Positions 25,901 to 34,023 of a DNA stretch of 34,039 bases are shown here, in pieces. Source of the stretch: Thermoanaerobaculia bacterium. GTDB lineage: Bacteria; Acidobacteriota; Thermoanaerobaculia; Multivoradales; JAHZIX01. A program made the position numbers and the translations under genes. Positions within the stretch are counted from its first letter, which is position 1, and every line of letters starts with the position of its first letter. The stretch covers positions 1 through 34,039 of the forward strand of contig JALXFE010000625.1 of assembly GCA_027069135.1 (NCBI GenBank). The letters run 5' to 3'. The notes below the pieces were generated by a model that was not told the origin of the DNA, did not search any database, and saw only the letters and a program-made list of their open reading frames with translations.

Positions 25901-25944
25901 GGTCTCTTCCATCAGAACTAGGTTCCGTTGAGCAAGGGAAGTAG
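22927..25944 (+). CDS. Tandem CHAT protein: pseudo-protease plus protease
   Basis: With the start at TTG 22927 the product has 1005 residues. Domains in order: a helical N-terminal domain (about 1-100), a beta-rich domain (about 110-235), a first CHAT-like domain (about 240-595), a linker, and a second CHAT-like domain (about 640-990). The two CHAT units are clearly related: VPWEEV/IPWEFL, PLMFLNVGR/PLVFFNACE, CGAFLGPRW/CSGFIAPQW and LGWLAYRAYG/LTWLAYAVYG. In the second unit the dyad is intact (His854 in IAHG, Cys899 in NACE). In the first, His is Pro451 (FAPE) and Cys is Gly500 (NVGR), so that unit cannot be a cysteine protease. It could bind a substrate or inhibit its twin. It follows protease 2 by 93 bp and ends the CHAT operon. 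Confidence 0.85.
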   Translation: MVSPEKIATALLEIWPELPALFEGRWANVYPEVNAYLQSLLGSRSTGENARETTRVMRSAINPHERVRVRLKEAVGELEERTKSTAEDLGTPLMGPSMTSVRAAIGRRLEGRVDRQTEVSAPTYLTRGKKGFVVVSLRRKQTSDEEAEPLRIQLKYPLNIHLLSHSDHVEITEPSEGRLLWVEEGVACPPVAFEIEAKDIGVAELEVDFFQDGNWLRSLSLSLAVVEEEVPLSLSTKTHESVAGGSLPAPDLLLRVFEKKVASERFLSYLPILREFPIPGVDIEGPDLKRILEELSRQDQLSTEDAITRGRWLFEELFPERLKRFLQDHEGRIQSILIVSNEPHVPWEEVYYESDSPSESTRSGFLCERFQLTRWLTGADPQVQSIQLGRAAVVDRREEKPAKEGEAGERFSFPDAAAPARKVEVVELGSAARAEILEHLERAYDCWYFAPESRPGEGSSPETIPTLSLARETNLDHCDLPLSGRAGLRRSRPLMFLNVGRSAFLRRGLGNFEGWPRRLLVDCLCGAFLGPRWEVSEEAAERFAKAFFGALDSDDIATLGLAVREARLVLKKSMPEDLGWLAYRAYGHPHCGLQWSGASGSDSLGPAGTPERHPEGAGVKREAPSSREPVTLDLVVKADKKRGETRFSYVLRPSRGVAGPKVRKDSGPPWVEKPAAAVASVARLMEAFVQGLDDRGKNLTREEIIRRLEARGEDLYRDFLPKTIQEALWGLGDRLGGVHVLCEEPGIPWEFLRLHEPGTHQDGDYLVALGTFTRWLDEDSHPPPQLATKNILLVEVPASGYCRESGNPGLEVKTLQKLAENLEVDLIERRNPSVSEFKELLSEKDYGFVHVIAHGAFDTSRPQSSPLLLKDGSLSPMDLSGPLRDAIRKKKPLVFFNACEVAREGWGLTRLNGWAASWIGCQCSGFIAPQWAVANGPASHFAASFYEHLGNGKSLGEASLAARLETRSLNLHPLTWLAYAVYGDPESVIENGSLPSELGSVEQGK

Positions 25945-26047
25945 GTTCCGGGAGAAACCGTTCCGGAGACTTTCTACAAGGTAGGTCTGCCGGCGACTCT
26001 CGATGTTTTCTCGAGCCCTGAAAAGAGTAGTCTTGTCGATATGAAAT

Positions 26048-29000
26048 CTAACTTTCCCGCCGCCGTTGCGCCTCCCGCCGCCGATCCCGAGCCCGCCGTT
26101 CCACCGCCCCCACCAGGCGCACCGCCGGATCCCCGATGACGACATAGTTGCGGGCGTCGAGGGTGGCTTTGCGGATCCGTTGCAGCCTTCGGTCCGCCGT
26201 GGTGCCGGGTAGGGGCCGGGCTTCGAGGTGGCGATGGAGCTCGGAGGCGCAGTCGGCGTAGGAGGAGTTTACAGATTCCGTGGCGTGGCCCAGGCGGTGG
26301 CCGGAGAAGAGCTGGCGCAACATGGAGCAGAAGATCTGGTTGTCGTTGCCTTGGGTCGGGTTCGAGAAGGAGAAGGTGGTCTCCCAGGCCCGGTCTACGT
26401 GGCCCAGGACCGCCTGGGCGCCGCAGCTGAGAAGCCTTTGGGAGAGGCGGGAGACAAAGGCGTGGTCATGGAGCTGCCTGCCGCGGCCGACCATGGGCCT
26501 TTCGAAGGGATCGTATCGCGAGCAGCCGGCGCTGTAGCAGGCGAAATGACAGGCGATGAGGCCCTTGAGGTCGGTGCCCTTGGGGATATCGTCGGCTCCG
26601 ACGCAGACCTCTTCCCCGGGCCCTCCGAGCCCGGGATTCCAATCCTCACAGACCAGAGATCCTTGACGCTCCCGCCGTTCCTCGGGATCCGTAGAAAAGA
26701 CCGTTCCATGAGAGGCGGTGAAAAGAAAGGCTGGGGGAGTTTGCAGCTGCTGCAAGAGGGTCGCTTTGCGCCCATCCCGAGCTTTGGAAACGTCGTAGAG
26801 TCCCCGGGCACCCCTCCAATCCTTGAGGTCTCGCAAGACCGGCTCGAGCAACCCACGCATCATCCAATCGCTGCGCGGGTCATCTCGGATCCGGGTACCC
26901 CAGAGGATCGCCTCGCGTCCCTCCCCGGAGGCTTTCTCGGCGGCCAGGACCGATTGGGCATAGGTCGCGTAATCTTCCGGGTTCGGCAGATGCACCCTCC
27001 CCACGGCATGTTGGACGTCGACACGGTATTGGAATTCGAAGGGTATGCCGGCGGGATCTCCCACGATCAGGAGGTAATAGGGGAGCTTTTTCGGTATGGC
27101 CCGGCGAAAGAGAACTCCGCGATCCTCGAGAAAGGCCAGTGGATCCGGGTCGGTCCCGAGCTGAATCTCCTGGTAGAGCCCCCCCGCCTGACCCTGGCGG
27201 TGCTCGAGGAGCGGTCGGAGGTTGGCCTTGACGGCGTTCGTGACCTCGGGGCCGAAGATGACGCCCCACCCGGCCTCGTCGAGGTTCTCCGGCTCCGCCC
27301 CGAACTCCGGTAGCCGCAGGGGATCCCGGTTCTCGGACCAATTCTGCAACCGCCGCTGCTCCCGGTCGCTCAGGGTCAATCCCTGGTCTCCCCGGATCTC
27401 CGGCGAGAGGAAGGCTCCCGTCTCGTCGACACCGTTGGCGAAGTCATCCGGAGGGATCGAAGTCTCGGGCTCCCGATGGGTAAAACCCACCGCCCCTTCC
27501 GTACCGTAGGAGCTGCCCTTCCCCGGATCCGTGAGGATGACGGTGCCGGGGTCCTCCTGACCGAAACCACCGCCGGACACCTCGGTGCCCTGCCAGTCCC
27601 CGAGGAAGATGAAAGGGGCCCAATAGTAGGGCGCGCCACGCTCCTTGGAGCGCATCATCTTCAGCTGGGCCTGGCGCAGGGCGGCGGATGGGGGTTCGCC
27701 GTCGGCCAGATGGGTGTAGAAGTCGGTCATGAGCTCAGCCGTGCTGGCGTCGTTGACGTTCCACAGGCTGACGACGACCCGCGGAACCCCGGCGTAGAGA
27801 AATCCCCTCGGAAGACCGACCAGTCCTTCCCCTCGGACCTCCTTGCCAAGGCCCGTTTCGCAAGCGCTCAAGACCACCAGGTCGGCGCGGAGGGACCGGG
27901 AGTAGATCTCGTGGGTCCGGATGAAGCCGTCGATGGGGTGGCCCTCTTCGTCGAGGAGCGACAGAGCCAGCCCGGAGAGGTCCGGGTGAGCGGCATCGAG
28001 GAGGCCGTGGGTGGCGAAATGGAGGATCCGGAAGTCTTCGATCTCAGGATTCTCGAAGGCCTGACGATTGGCAGCAAAGCCCTGGAAGAAGCGGCTGCGG
28101 TCGGGGTTCGCCAGCTTCTGGATCGCGCGCAGCTCACGCTCGGTATCGGCCAGCCGATAGAGCTTGCCGCCGCGGCTTGTAGCTGTCAGATAGGCTCGGG
28201 TCGAGTCTTTCTTCAAGCCCTCTGCGGCGATGGCGGCCTGGCGAAAGCGCTCCTCCAGGCGCTCGTCGGAGGCGGAGAAGACGGGATCGGCGAAGACGGC
28301 GAGTTCGTAGCGGGCCGGTTGTCGGGCCCTCGTCTCTCGGCGCAGGGCGGCGAGGCTGCTGGCGGAGGGGAGGTGAACGACTTCCCGGTCCTCGAGCATC
28401 CAAAAGGGCCGCCCGGCGTCGGTGGGTCGACCCGAAGGTTCCAGGAGGCCGGAGAAGGGAAGGGTCTGGAGGATGCCGTCGGCGACGATCGCTAGCCGTC
28501 GCCCGTCCAAGGTGGAAGCGACGGGGCCCAGCAGGAGGTCGGAAAGCTCCTGGAGGGAGCGGCGGTGTCGGGGCCATCTCTCCTGGTTCAGGCTCGTGAA
28601 GGCCTGGCGGGCCGCCTCGACGGCGCGGCGGATATGCTGCCTCCCGGCCAACTGGAAGACCTCCAGGGGCTCATCCCGGCCCAAGGTAAAAAGGAAACTC
28701 CGGGTCTGTCCCAGGGAGTAGACCAGGAGGCGGGTGTCCTCATCCAGGACCTGTTGGCGGATCGCCTCCGCCGCCAGGGGCTCATGGCGGGTGATCTCCG
28801 CGTATTGAGGACTGGTGCGGCGGATCTCCCCCCGCACCGTCTCGAGCTCCAGGAGCAATCGCCGCTGACGGCGTACGAGGTCAGCGCCAGCGGCCAGGGC
28901 ACCGAGCTTCGCCTCCCGGTCCACCTCCGCTAATTCGCCGCTCAGGCGCTGCTCCCGTTCCAGGAGGGATGCATCCCCGCGGAATTTCAACGGGCCCTCC

Positions 29001-30745
29001 GCCACCGCGTCGAGGAGGCTCCGAGCCCGCCGCCGCTCGCTGGTAAAGAGGGCCTGCTCCAGGTAGTAGGCATTGCCCGTCGAACGGTGGAGATCGATCT
29101 GGAGATCCGCCAATTCGTCGTAGTAGCTTTGGCGGGTCTCGAAAAAGGCCATGCGCAGAGCCCAGCCGGAGTAGCCGAGGCGCAGGGCTTCCACCTCGGC
29201 GACGGCTCGCTCCAGCTTGGTGAGGGCGGCAGGACCGTCCCCCCGGTCCCGTAGGGCGAGGCCTTCGAGGAGCGAGCAGGCCGCCAGGTGCCGCCGGTCG
29301 TCCAGGGAGGAAAAGAGGGCTCTGGCTCGTTCCAGAAGCTCGAAGCTCGCGGTGATGTCTCCCTCCTCCCGGCGCAGGGCCGCGAAGTTCAGGGCGGCCA
29401 TGGCTTCGTAGGGACGCTGGTTGAGGCCGTGGGCCTCCTCGAGGACCTCCTCAAAGGCAGCGGCGGCCTCGCTTCGCTGGCCGGATTCCGCCCGTACCAG
29501 GCCGAGATTGTTCGAGAGGAGGAGGCGGAGCTCGTTGTTGGAGATCTTGGAGCTCTCTTCGAGGGCGTCCTCGAAATGCGCCTCTGACTCCTGAAAATCA
29601 CCCATCAGACGCCGGACGTTGCCCAGCTGGAGGAGGACCGTAGCGACGCCCTGGGTATCGTCCAACCCTCGACGCAGGGCCAGGGCTTCCTCCAGGGCGT
29701 CGACGGTATCCGGATAGCGACCCAGGCCCTGCAATGCGCGGCTGAGGTTGTAGAGGGTGTTGGCCTCTTCCGCAGGATTTTCGAGCTTCTGCCACATGCG
29801 CCGGACCTCGGAGAAACGCTCCAGCGCAGTGGCCAGGTCCTCGCGCAAGACGGACGCCGAAGCCTGGTTGTGGAGGGTTCGAGCCCGCAGAACATCGTCC
29901 CCTTCCTCGATGGCGACCTGGAGGGCCCTCTCGAAGAATTCTTCAGATTCCTCGGGCTTGCTCTGGGACAAGGCCAAGCGTCCGAGCCGATTCAAGGTAT
30001 TTCCCTCCTCTTTTCGATTGCCCAGGGCCTGGCTCGCGTCGAGGAGCTGCTGGTAGGCGTCGAAGGCCTCAGTAGGGTGGCCCAGGCGTTCATGGGCCCA
30101 ACCCAGGCGTTGCAGACAATCCCATCGGCCCTGAGCATCCCCGGCTTGGGTGAAATGGTCGAGGGCGGCGCGGTAAGGGAAAAGAGCCGGCTCGAGGGAA
30201 GCCTTCTCATGCCGATAGCGCTCCGCCGCATCGAATTCTTCGTCTCCGGTCACGGCGGCGAGGTCTTGCTCCCGGGCGGGATGACTCTCCGACTTCAGGA
30301 GATAGGGTGCTGTCGGGGGTTGGGTGGAGAGGGCTTTGATCTCGATGCGGTATCGCGTGTCCTCTTCCGGGGCGACGAGGACCCGCTCCGTCCCCCAATC
30401 ACCGTTCATGCCATCGACGATGCGGATCGGTGCCTCGCCGTCGCCGAGAAAGACACGGACCTCGACGTCGATGCCCCGCTGCTCGACGAGGAGCCGCCCC
30501 GCCTGCTCACCCCGCACGGTCCAGACTCCGACCTGCGTTTCGCCGGAGGCGATCTGAAATTCTTGTTCCTGGGTACCTTCGATTTCCCATGTCAATTCAC
30601 TCATCGATCGTTCTTTCATAGGTTGGTCGGTGGGGCGGCAACCGAGAGCCATGGACAGTCCCCACAGGGAGGTCGCCACAAAGAAAGTGTCAGCGGCCCA
30701 GCTGCCGGAACCGGGCCTCCGGACGAATGCCGCCGATGTGCTCAC
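26048..30745 (-). CDS. Exported TPR-CHAT protein with second, C25-like protease domain
   Basis: GTG 30745 overlaps the upstream stop (GTGA), which supports this start; the product has 1565 residues. A basic N-terminus and hydrophobic stretch ending in MALGC suggest a signal peptide, perhaps a lipoprotein with an imperfect lipobox. Residues about 50-140 form a PPC-like domain (LLVEQRGIDVEVRVF), as in many exported TPR-CHAT proteins. TPRs span about 165-520 and a CHAT domain about 690-1060, with His913 (ATHG) and Cys962 (LSACETGL). After a linker, a second protease-like domain (about 1130-1490) has LFTASHG with His1346 and HFACYSAG with Cys1403, resembling peptidase C25 or caspase-type catalytic strands. 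Both dyads look intact. It is the last gene of a three-gene operon and converges on the tandem-CHAT gene. Confidence 0.85.
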   Translation of the reverse strand: MSTSAAFVRRPGSGSWAADTFFVATSLWGLSMALGCRPTDQPMKERSMSELTWEIEGTQEQEFQIASGETQVGVWTVRGEQAGRLLVEQRGIDVEVRVFLGDGEAPIRIVDGMNGDWGTERVLVAPEEDTRYRIEIKALSTQPPTAPYLLKSESHPAREQDLAAVTGDEEFDAAERYRHEKASLEPALFPYRAALDHFTQAGDAQGRWDCLQRLGWAHERLGHPTEAFDAYQQLLDASQALGNRKEEGNTLNRLGRLALSQSKPEESEEFFERALQVAIEEGDDVLRARTLHNQASASVLREDLATALERFSEVRRMWQKLENPAEEANTLYNLSRALQGLGRYPDTVDALEEALALRRGLDDTQGVATVLLQLGNVRRLMGDFQESEAHFEDALEESSKISNNELRLLLSNNLGLVRAESGQRSEAAAAFEEVLEEAHGLNQRPYEAMAALNFAALRREEGDITASFELLERARALFSSLDDRRHLAACSLLEGLALRDRGDGPAALTKLERAVAEVEALRLGYSGWALRMAFFETRQSYYDELADLQIDLHRSTGNAYYLEQALFTSERRRARSLLDAVAEGPLKFRGDASLLEREQRLSGELAEVDREAKLGALAAGADLVRRQRRLLLELETVRGEIRRTSPQYAEITRHEPLAAEAIRQQVLDEDTRLLVYSLGQTRSFLFTLGRDEPLEVFQLAGRQHIRRAVEAARQAFTSLNQERWPRHRRSLQELSDLLLGPVASTLDGRRLAIVADGILQTLPFSGLLEPSGRPTDAGRPFWMLEDREVVHLPSASSLAALRRETRARQPARYELAVFADPVFSASDERLEERFRQAAIAAEGLKKDSTRAYLTATSRGGKLYRLADTERELRAIQKLANPDRSRFFQGFAANRQAFENPEIEDFRILHFATHGLLDAAHPDLSGLALSLLDEEGHPIDGFIRTHEIYSRSLRADLVVLSACETGLGKEVRGEGLVGLPRGFLYAGVPRVVVSLWNVNDASTAELMTDFYTHLADGEPPSAALRQAQLKMMRSKERGAPYYWAPFIFLGDWQGTEVSGGGFGQEDPGTVILTDPGKGSSYGTEGAVGFTHREPETSIPPDDFANGVDETGAFLSPEIRGDQGLTLSDREQRRLQNWSENRDPLRLPEFGAEPENLDEAGWGVIFGPEVTNAVKANLRPLLEHRQGQAGGLYQEIQLGTDPDPLAFLEDRGVLFRRAIPKKLPYYLLIVGDPAGIPFEFQYRVDVQHAVGRVHLPNPEDYATYAQSVLAAEKASGEGREAILWGTRIRDDPRSDWMMRGLLEPVLRDLKDWRGARGLYDVSKARDGRKATLLQQLQTPPAFLFTASHGTVFSTDPEERRERQGSLVCEDWNPGLGGPGEEVCVGADDIPKGTDLKGLIACHFACYSAGCSRYDPFERPMVGRGRQLHDHAFVSRLSQRLLSCGAQAVLGHVDRAWETTFSFSNPTQGNDNQIFCSMLRQLFSGHRLGHATESVNSSYADCASELHRHLEARPLPGTTADRRLQRIRKATLDARNYVVIGDPAVRLVGAVERRARDRRREAQRRRES

Positions 30746-32790
30746 GGTTCCTCTAGAATCTCGATCTTTTGCTCGCTCAGCAGGGTGGGTTTGCCTTCCC
30801 GCAGGCCATAGAGCCGAGAGATCAAGGAGGGACCGCGAAGACTGCGAACCGGCAGGGTGACGGTGTACTGACCCTTCGGCTCCAGGTCCGGGCTGCGGTA
30901 GATGAGTCGTCCGTCGGGCTTTGCGAGCTCGATGCGATAGAGCGGGTAGCTTTGTGGATCCTGCAAGATGAGACCGATCTGAACGCTAACGGAACCCCGG
31001 GGAATCGCCAGTTTTCGGGGGCCTCGAGGCTCGGATTCGAATTTGACTTCCCCGTAGGGCAAGTCGAGGACGGGTTCAGAAAGCAGCTCGATAACCGAGC
31101 CGAGCCGAGCCACCTGGATACCCAACCCCAGCGCCACCAGAGCCATGGCCGCGGCGAGCCAGAGGGAGGCTTGGGAGGGCTTGGTGGGTTTCTTGGGAAA
31201 GGGGAGCGGCTTGGCCCGGAGCCTTTCGTAGGCGGCACGGGGTCCTTCCTCGATCCATTCCCGGTAGGAGGGGAGGTCGTCGTCGACCACCTGGCAGCCC
31301 TCCAGGTCCGGTTCCGCGAGGGTCGCCTTGAGGGCGCCGGAATCCAGGTGGTCTACGAGAGTGGCCCGGGCCAGGAGGTTGTCCCCGAGGGGGAGCTCGA
31401 AGCGGCGGCGCAGGACCCAGGGCTGCTGGGTTTCCCGTGCTGGAAGTGGCACGTCGGTGGGGCCGACGAAGGGGAAGGTGTCGACCGGTGCGCCGCTTAG
31501 GCCACCATCCGCCGGTTCCGAGAGAAGAAGCCAATGGACCCCGGGGACTTCAGCGTCGGGGAGGGTGAGGATGTCTCCCCGTCGAAAGGGTGCTGAGGTT
31601 CGCTCAGCGATTGGATGTGATTCCTGTGCTGCCTTGGCGTGGGCCGCTCTGGCGCTGGCCAGGGCCCGCTCCCGAGGAGATTGAGTCGGTGGTGGCGACG
31701 CCATGCTTTCCCCCTTTTCAAAGGAGTCTATTCTTTGTCGGCAATCCCGGAGCTGGCCTCGGAGACTCTCGAGGAGGCCGGGGATCCGTTCCCGGGGAAT
31801 GTCCAGGATCTTGGAAAGCTGCCGACCGGACGGCAGCTCGCGGCCGGCCCCGAGGTCCGAGTCTTCGAGATCCAGCCGGTCTGCGGCGAAGGCCTCGAGA
31901 AAGCTCCACAGCCTCGAGAGGTAGGCCCGGGTTTTCTTTCTTCCGCCGGAGTCTGCGATGGTTCGGGTGACGCAGCGGGCGAGCTTTTCGAAGCGCGATT
32001 GGGAATCCGAGGCTTGGGCGGAGTCGTCGGTTCTCTCTTCGAAGGACGGAATAGGGGGGAAGAGAGCGCTCAGGTAACGCCCGCTCCACCCCGAGCGCAC
32101 CTGATCCTTGAGAGCGGCGGCGAGGTCACCGAAGCGAAAGCCTGGGGTGTCCGGCCCGAGCCAGGAAACGAGTTCGGCGCCGAGCGTTCGGATCAGCTCC
32201 GTGAGAGCTTTGTGGGAAGCGGTCACCAACTCTTCGAGGTATGAGAGGCTCCAACGATCCGCCAGCGGCGACGGATCGACCCGCAGGATTTCTTTCACAG
32301 GTACAGAGACCGCCATGGCCAGCAGGGTGTCGTTGCGGATCCTCTCATCACCGCTCACCAGAAAAAGGCGTTCGGTCTCGAGCATCTTGCGGACGATGCG
32401 TTGGAGGACCTCGTAAACTCTGAAGCCCAGAGGGTCACTACGCCGCTGGGCCTCGAGGAGAAAGTGGCGGATCGCCAAGACCACCAAGCCGTCTATCGAA
32501 GGCTTGGTCTCCGTCTGGATCCTCAAGGAGCCCAGGCGCCGAATGAAAACGTATTCGAAGCACTGCGCCGCCAGCTCTTCTAAGGCATCGGAGTCGCTTC
32601 CTGGGATCGTCCAGGCATGGTGCCCCACCACGCCGAGATAGCTCGGTGGAGAAAGCCAGCTGCTGCGCCGTTTCATCTCCACTACCAGCAAGGCCCGCAA
32701 GGCTCCCCACATATCGGAGAACGTCTCTGCGGTGGGACCGGGGCCTTCCGGATCCATTTCGAGGACGAAGTGGGTGAGGGGGGTGGTCAT
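30742..32790 (-). CDS. Single-pass membrane protein of unknown function in the CHAT operon
   Basis: ATG 32790 has only a weak ribosome-binding site and lies 30 bp after the CsgG-like gene. The 682-residue product has a large cytoplasmic helical region: about 1-360 with conserved-looking IDGLVVLAIRHFLLEAQRRSDPLGFRV segments (shown in parts 100-124), then a polar linker rich in Ala/Arg/Ser. A small beta-rich domain follows (about 405-530). One membrane segment lies at about 541-560, and about 120 residues follow outside, with a beta-sandwich look (YRIELAKPDGRLIY). The layout, cytoplasmic helical part, one membrane pass and external beta domain, suits a signal-transfer protein. I do not recognise the family. 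Its four-base overlap with the TPR-CHAT gene implies balanced production of the two. Confidence 0.75.
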   Translation of the reverse strand: MTTPLTHFVLEMDPEGPGPTAETFSDMWGALRALLVVEMKRRSSWLSPPSYLGVVGHHAWTIPGSDSDALEELAAQCFEYVFIRRLGSLRIQTETKPSIDGLVVLAIRHFLLEAQRRSDPLGFRVYEVLQRIVRKMLETERLFLVSGDERIRNDTLLAMAVSVPVKEILRVDPSPLADRWSLSYLEELVTASHKALTELIRTLGAELVSWLGPDTPGFRFGDLAAALKDQVRSGWSGRYLSALFPPIPSFEERTDDSAQASDSQSRFEKLARCVTRTIADSGGRKKTRAYLSRLWSFLEAFAADRLDLEDSDLGAGRELPSGRQLSKILDIPRERIPGLLESLRGQLRDCRQRIDSFEKGESMASPPPTQSPRERALASARAAHAKAAQESHPIAERTSAPFRRGDILTLPDAEVPGVHWLLLSEPADGGLSGAPVDTFPFVGPTDVPLPARETQQPWVLRRRFELPLGDNLLARATLVDHLDSGALKATLAEPDLEGCQVVDDDLPSYREWIEEGPRAAYERLRAKPLPFPKKPTKPSQASLWLAAAMALVALGLGIQVARLGSVIELLSEPVLDLPYGEVKFESEPRGPRKLAIPRGSVSVQIGLILQDPQSYPLYRIELAKPDGRLIYRSPDLEPKGQYTVTLPVRSLRGPSLISRLYGLREGKPTLLSEQKIEILEEP

Positions 32791-32820
32791 TAGAGCTGCT
32801 ACTTCTCGGAAGGGGAATAG

Positions 32821-34023
32821 CTAGTTATCGGCGATCGCGACGGTTTCCGAAAGCAGCATCCGTACTTCGGGCTGCTCATCGATTTCGACGAACAAATCCC
32901 ACTCGGTCAGCTTCGCCGCCAGACCCAGCATTTTGAGGGTCGCCCGATCGTTCGAAATCCGATAGGCCGAGTGGAGTTTGAGGCTTGCCTTTTCGGGTTG
33001 GTTGGAGCAGAGGAGAGTTACTCCGTAGTTGTGGAGAAACTCGGAAACCTCACGTTCGTTCATCCCGGACAGCTCCTGAGAGGCTTGTTTCTCCATGAAG
33101 GTCGCCGCCATGGGGCATTGTCCTAACTTCACCAGACGAATGGCCTCCGAGTACCCCCAGGCCGGGTTCTTCCACATTTCCACTTCCTCCCAGAAGGATC
33201 TGGCGAAGAACTTGTCGGCGAATCCGTTGGCCATATCATCCGCAGCCCGCATGACGGCATATCTTCTTGGTTCGGGGTGGACCTTGACTTTCTTACCATT
33301 GTTCCTCCGGAAATGGCGGGCTTGAGAAGAGCCATTCGAAGAGGAGTGGAAGGGCAGGAAGCCTTTTGCGCGGGCGAACATCGAAGGGGCGGAAGCGGCT
33401 TGAGTGTCCTGTCCGTCGGGAATGGGTGCTTGGGGTAGATCCGGTATGGACGAGGGCGGAGTCGTGCTCGGAGGAGCGGCCGAATCCTGAGGAGATTCTG
33501 AGCCTTGAGCCTGCTGGACCGGGGGAGGTGGCGGAGAGCCCAAAGCGGGCTTTGCCTCCTGAAAGTCCAACAACTCTATGGGCCTGGGAACGTAGTGACC
33601 TTCACTCGAGCTCGAGACCAGAACCTTTCCTGTCTCGAGATCGATGATCTGGAGGACGGCGAAGATGTTGAATTGAGATTCGAACTCGTTCTCTTGGGCT
33701 TCGTTCGCCGATTGATCGCAATAGACGACACGGCCCACGATCCATAGGGAAGCCCCCATCAGTCGGCCAAGTTTTGCTGCCGTTTCCGTATTGAACCTTC
33801 CGGCCCAGCTGAGGTCCGCTTCGCCGGCTATCTGCTGGAGGTTGTCGCGGGTGAGGACATCGTAGTCGGCATTGTCGATGAGGCGCCGCATAAGAGCATC
33901 TTTGACCTCGGCAGCGCAGTTCCCAGCGATATCGGCGATGACGATTCTCGACCCCTTCGGGATCACCCGCTTTTCTTTCGGGGTCACGACAATGGGAATT
34001 TTGACCACCTGGGGCTCGGGCAT
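32821..34023 (-). CDS. CsgG/FlgO-like protein, 5' end probably outside the window
   Basis: The first ATG in the window is at 34023, giving 400 residues, but the frame stays open to the edge with Pro-rich codons and no ribosome-binding site, so the true start and a signal peptide probably lie beyond 34039. Residues about 20-150 have the CsgG/FlgO-like order: GSRIVIADIAG, ALMRRLI, YDVLTRDNLQQI, AKLGRLMGASLWIVGRV and a further beta strand with IIDLETGKVL. A Pro/Ser/Gln-rich linker follows (about 165-230). The C-terminal 150 residues are helical, with a TPR-like ending (LHNYGVTLLCSNQPEKASLKL). It precedes the membrane protein and TPR-CHAT genes and probably forms an envelope complex with them. 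It resembles the protein at 10733-11767 only in the CsgG-like part. Confidence 0.75.
   Translation of the reverse strand: MPEPQVVKIPIVVTPKEKRVIPKGSRIVIADIAGNCAAEVKDALMRRLIDNADYDVLTRDNLQQIAGEADLSWAGRFNTETAAKLGRLMGASLWIVGRVVYCDQSANEAQENEFESQFNIFAVLQIIDLETGKVLVSSSSEGHYVPRPIELLDFQEAKPALGSPPPPPVQQAQGSESPQDSAAPPSTTPPSSIPDLPQAPIPDGQDTQAASAPSMFARAKGFLPFHSSSNGSSQARHFRRNNGKKVKVHPEPRRYAVMRAADDMANGFADKFFARSFWEEVEMWKNPAWGYSEAIRLVKLGQCPMAATFMEKQASQELSGMNEREVSEFLHNYGVTLLCSNQPEKASLKLHSAYRISNDRATLKMLGLAAKLTEWDLFVEIDEQPEVRMLLSETVAIADN

Noticed and set aside
25945-26047. A terminator between the convergent tandem-CHAT and exported TPR-CHAT genes
   Set aside because: A 5-bp CTCGA/TCGAG stem is present, but it is short, AT-looped and lacks a T tract.
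26228-28495. Long plus-strand frames of 361 and 339 codons opposite the exported TPR-CHAT gene
   Set aside because: They are mirror frames of a GC-rich gene with clear domains on the other strand, and their proteins show no motifs.
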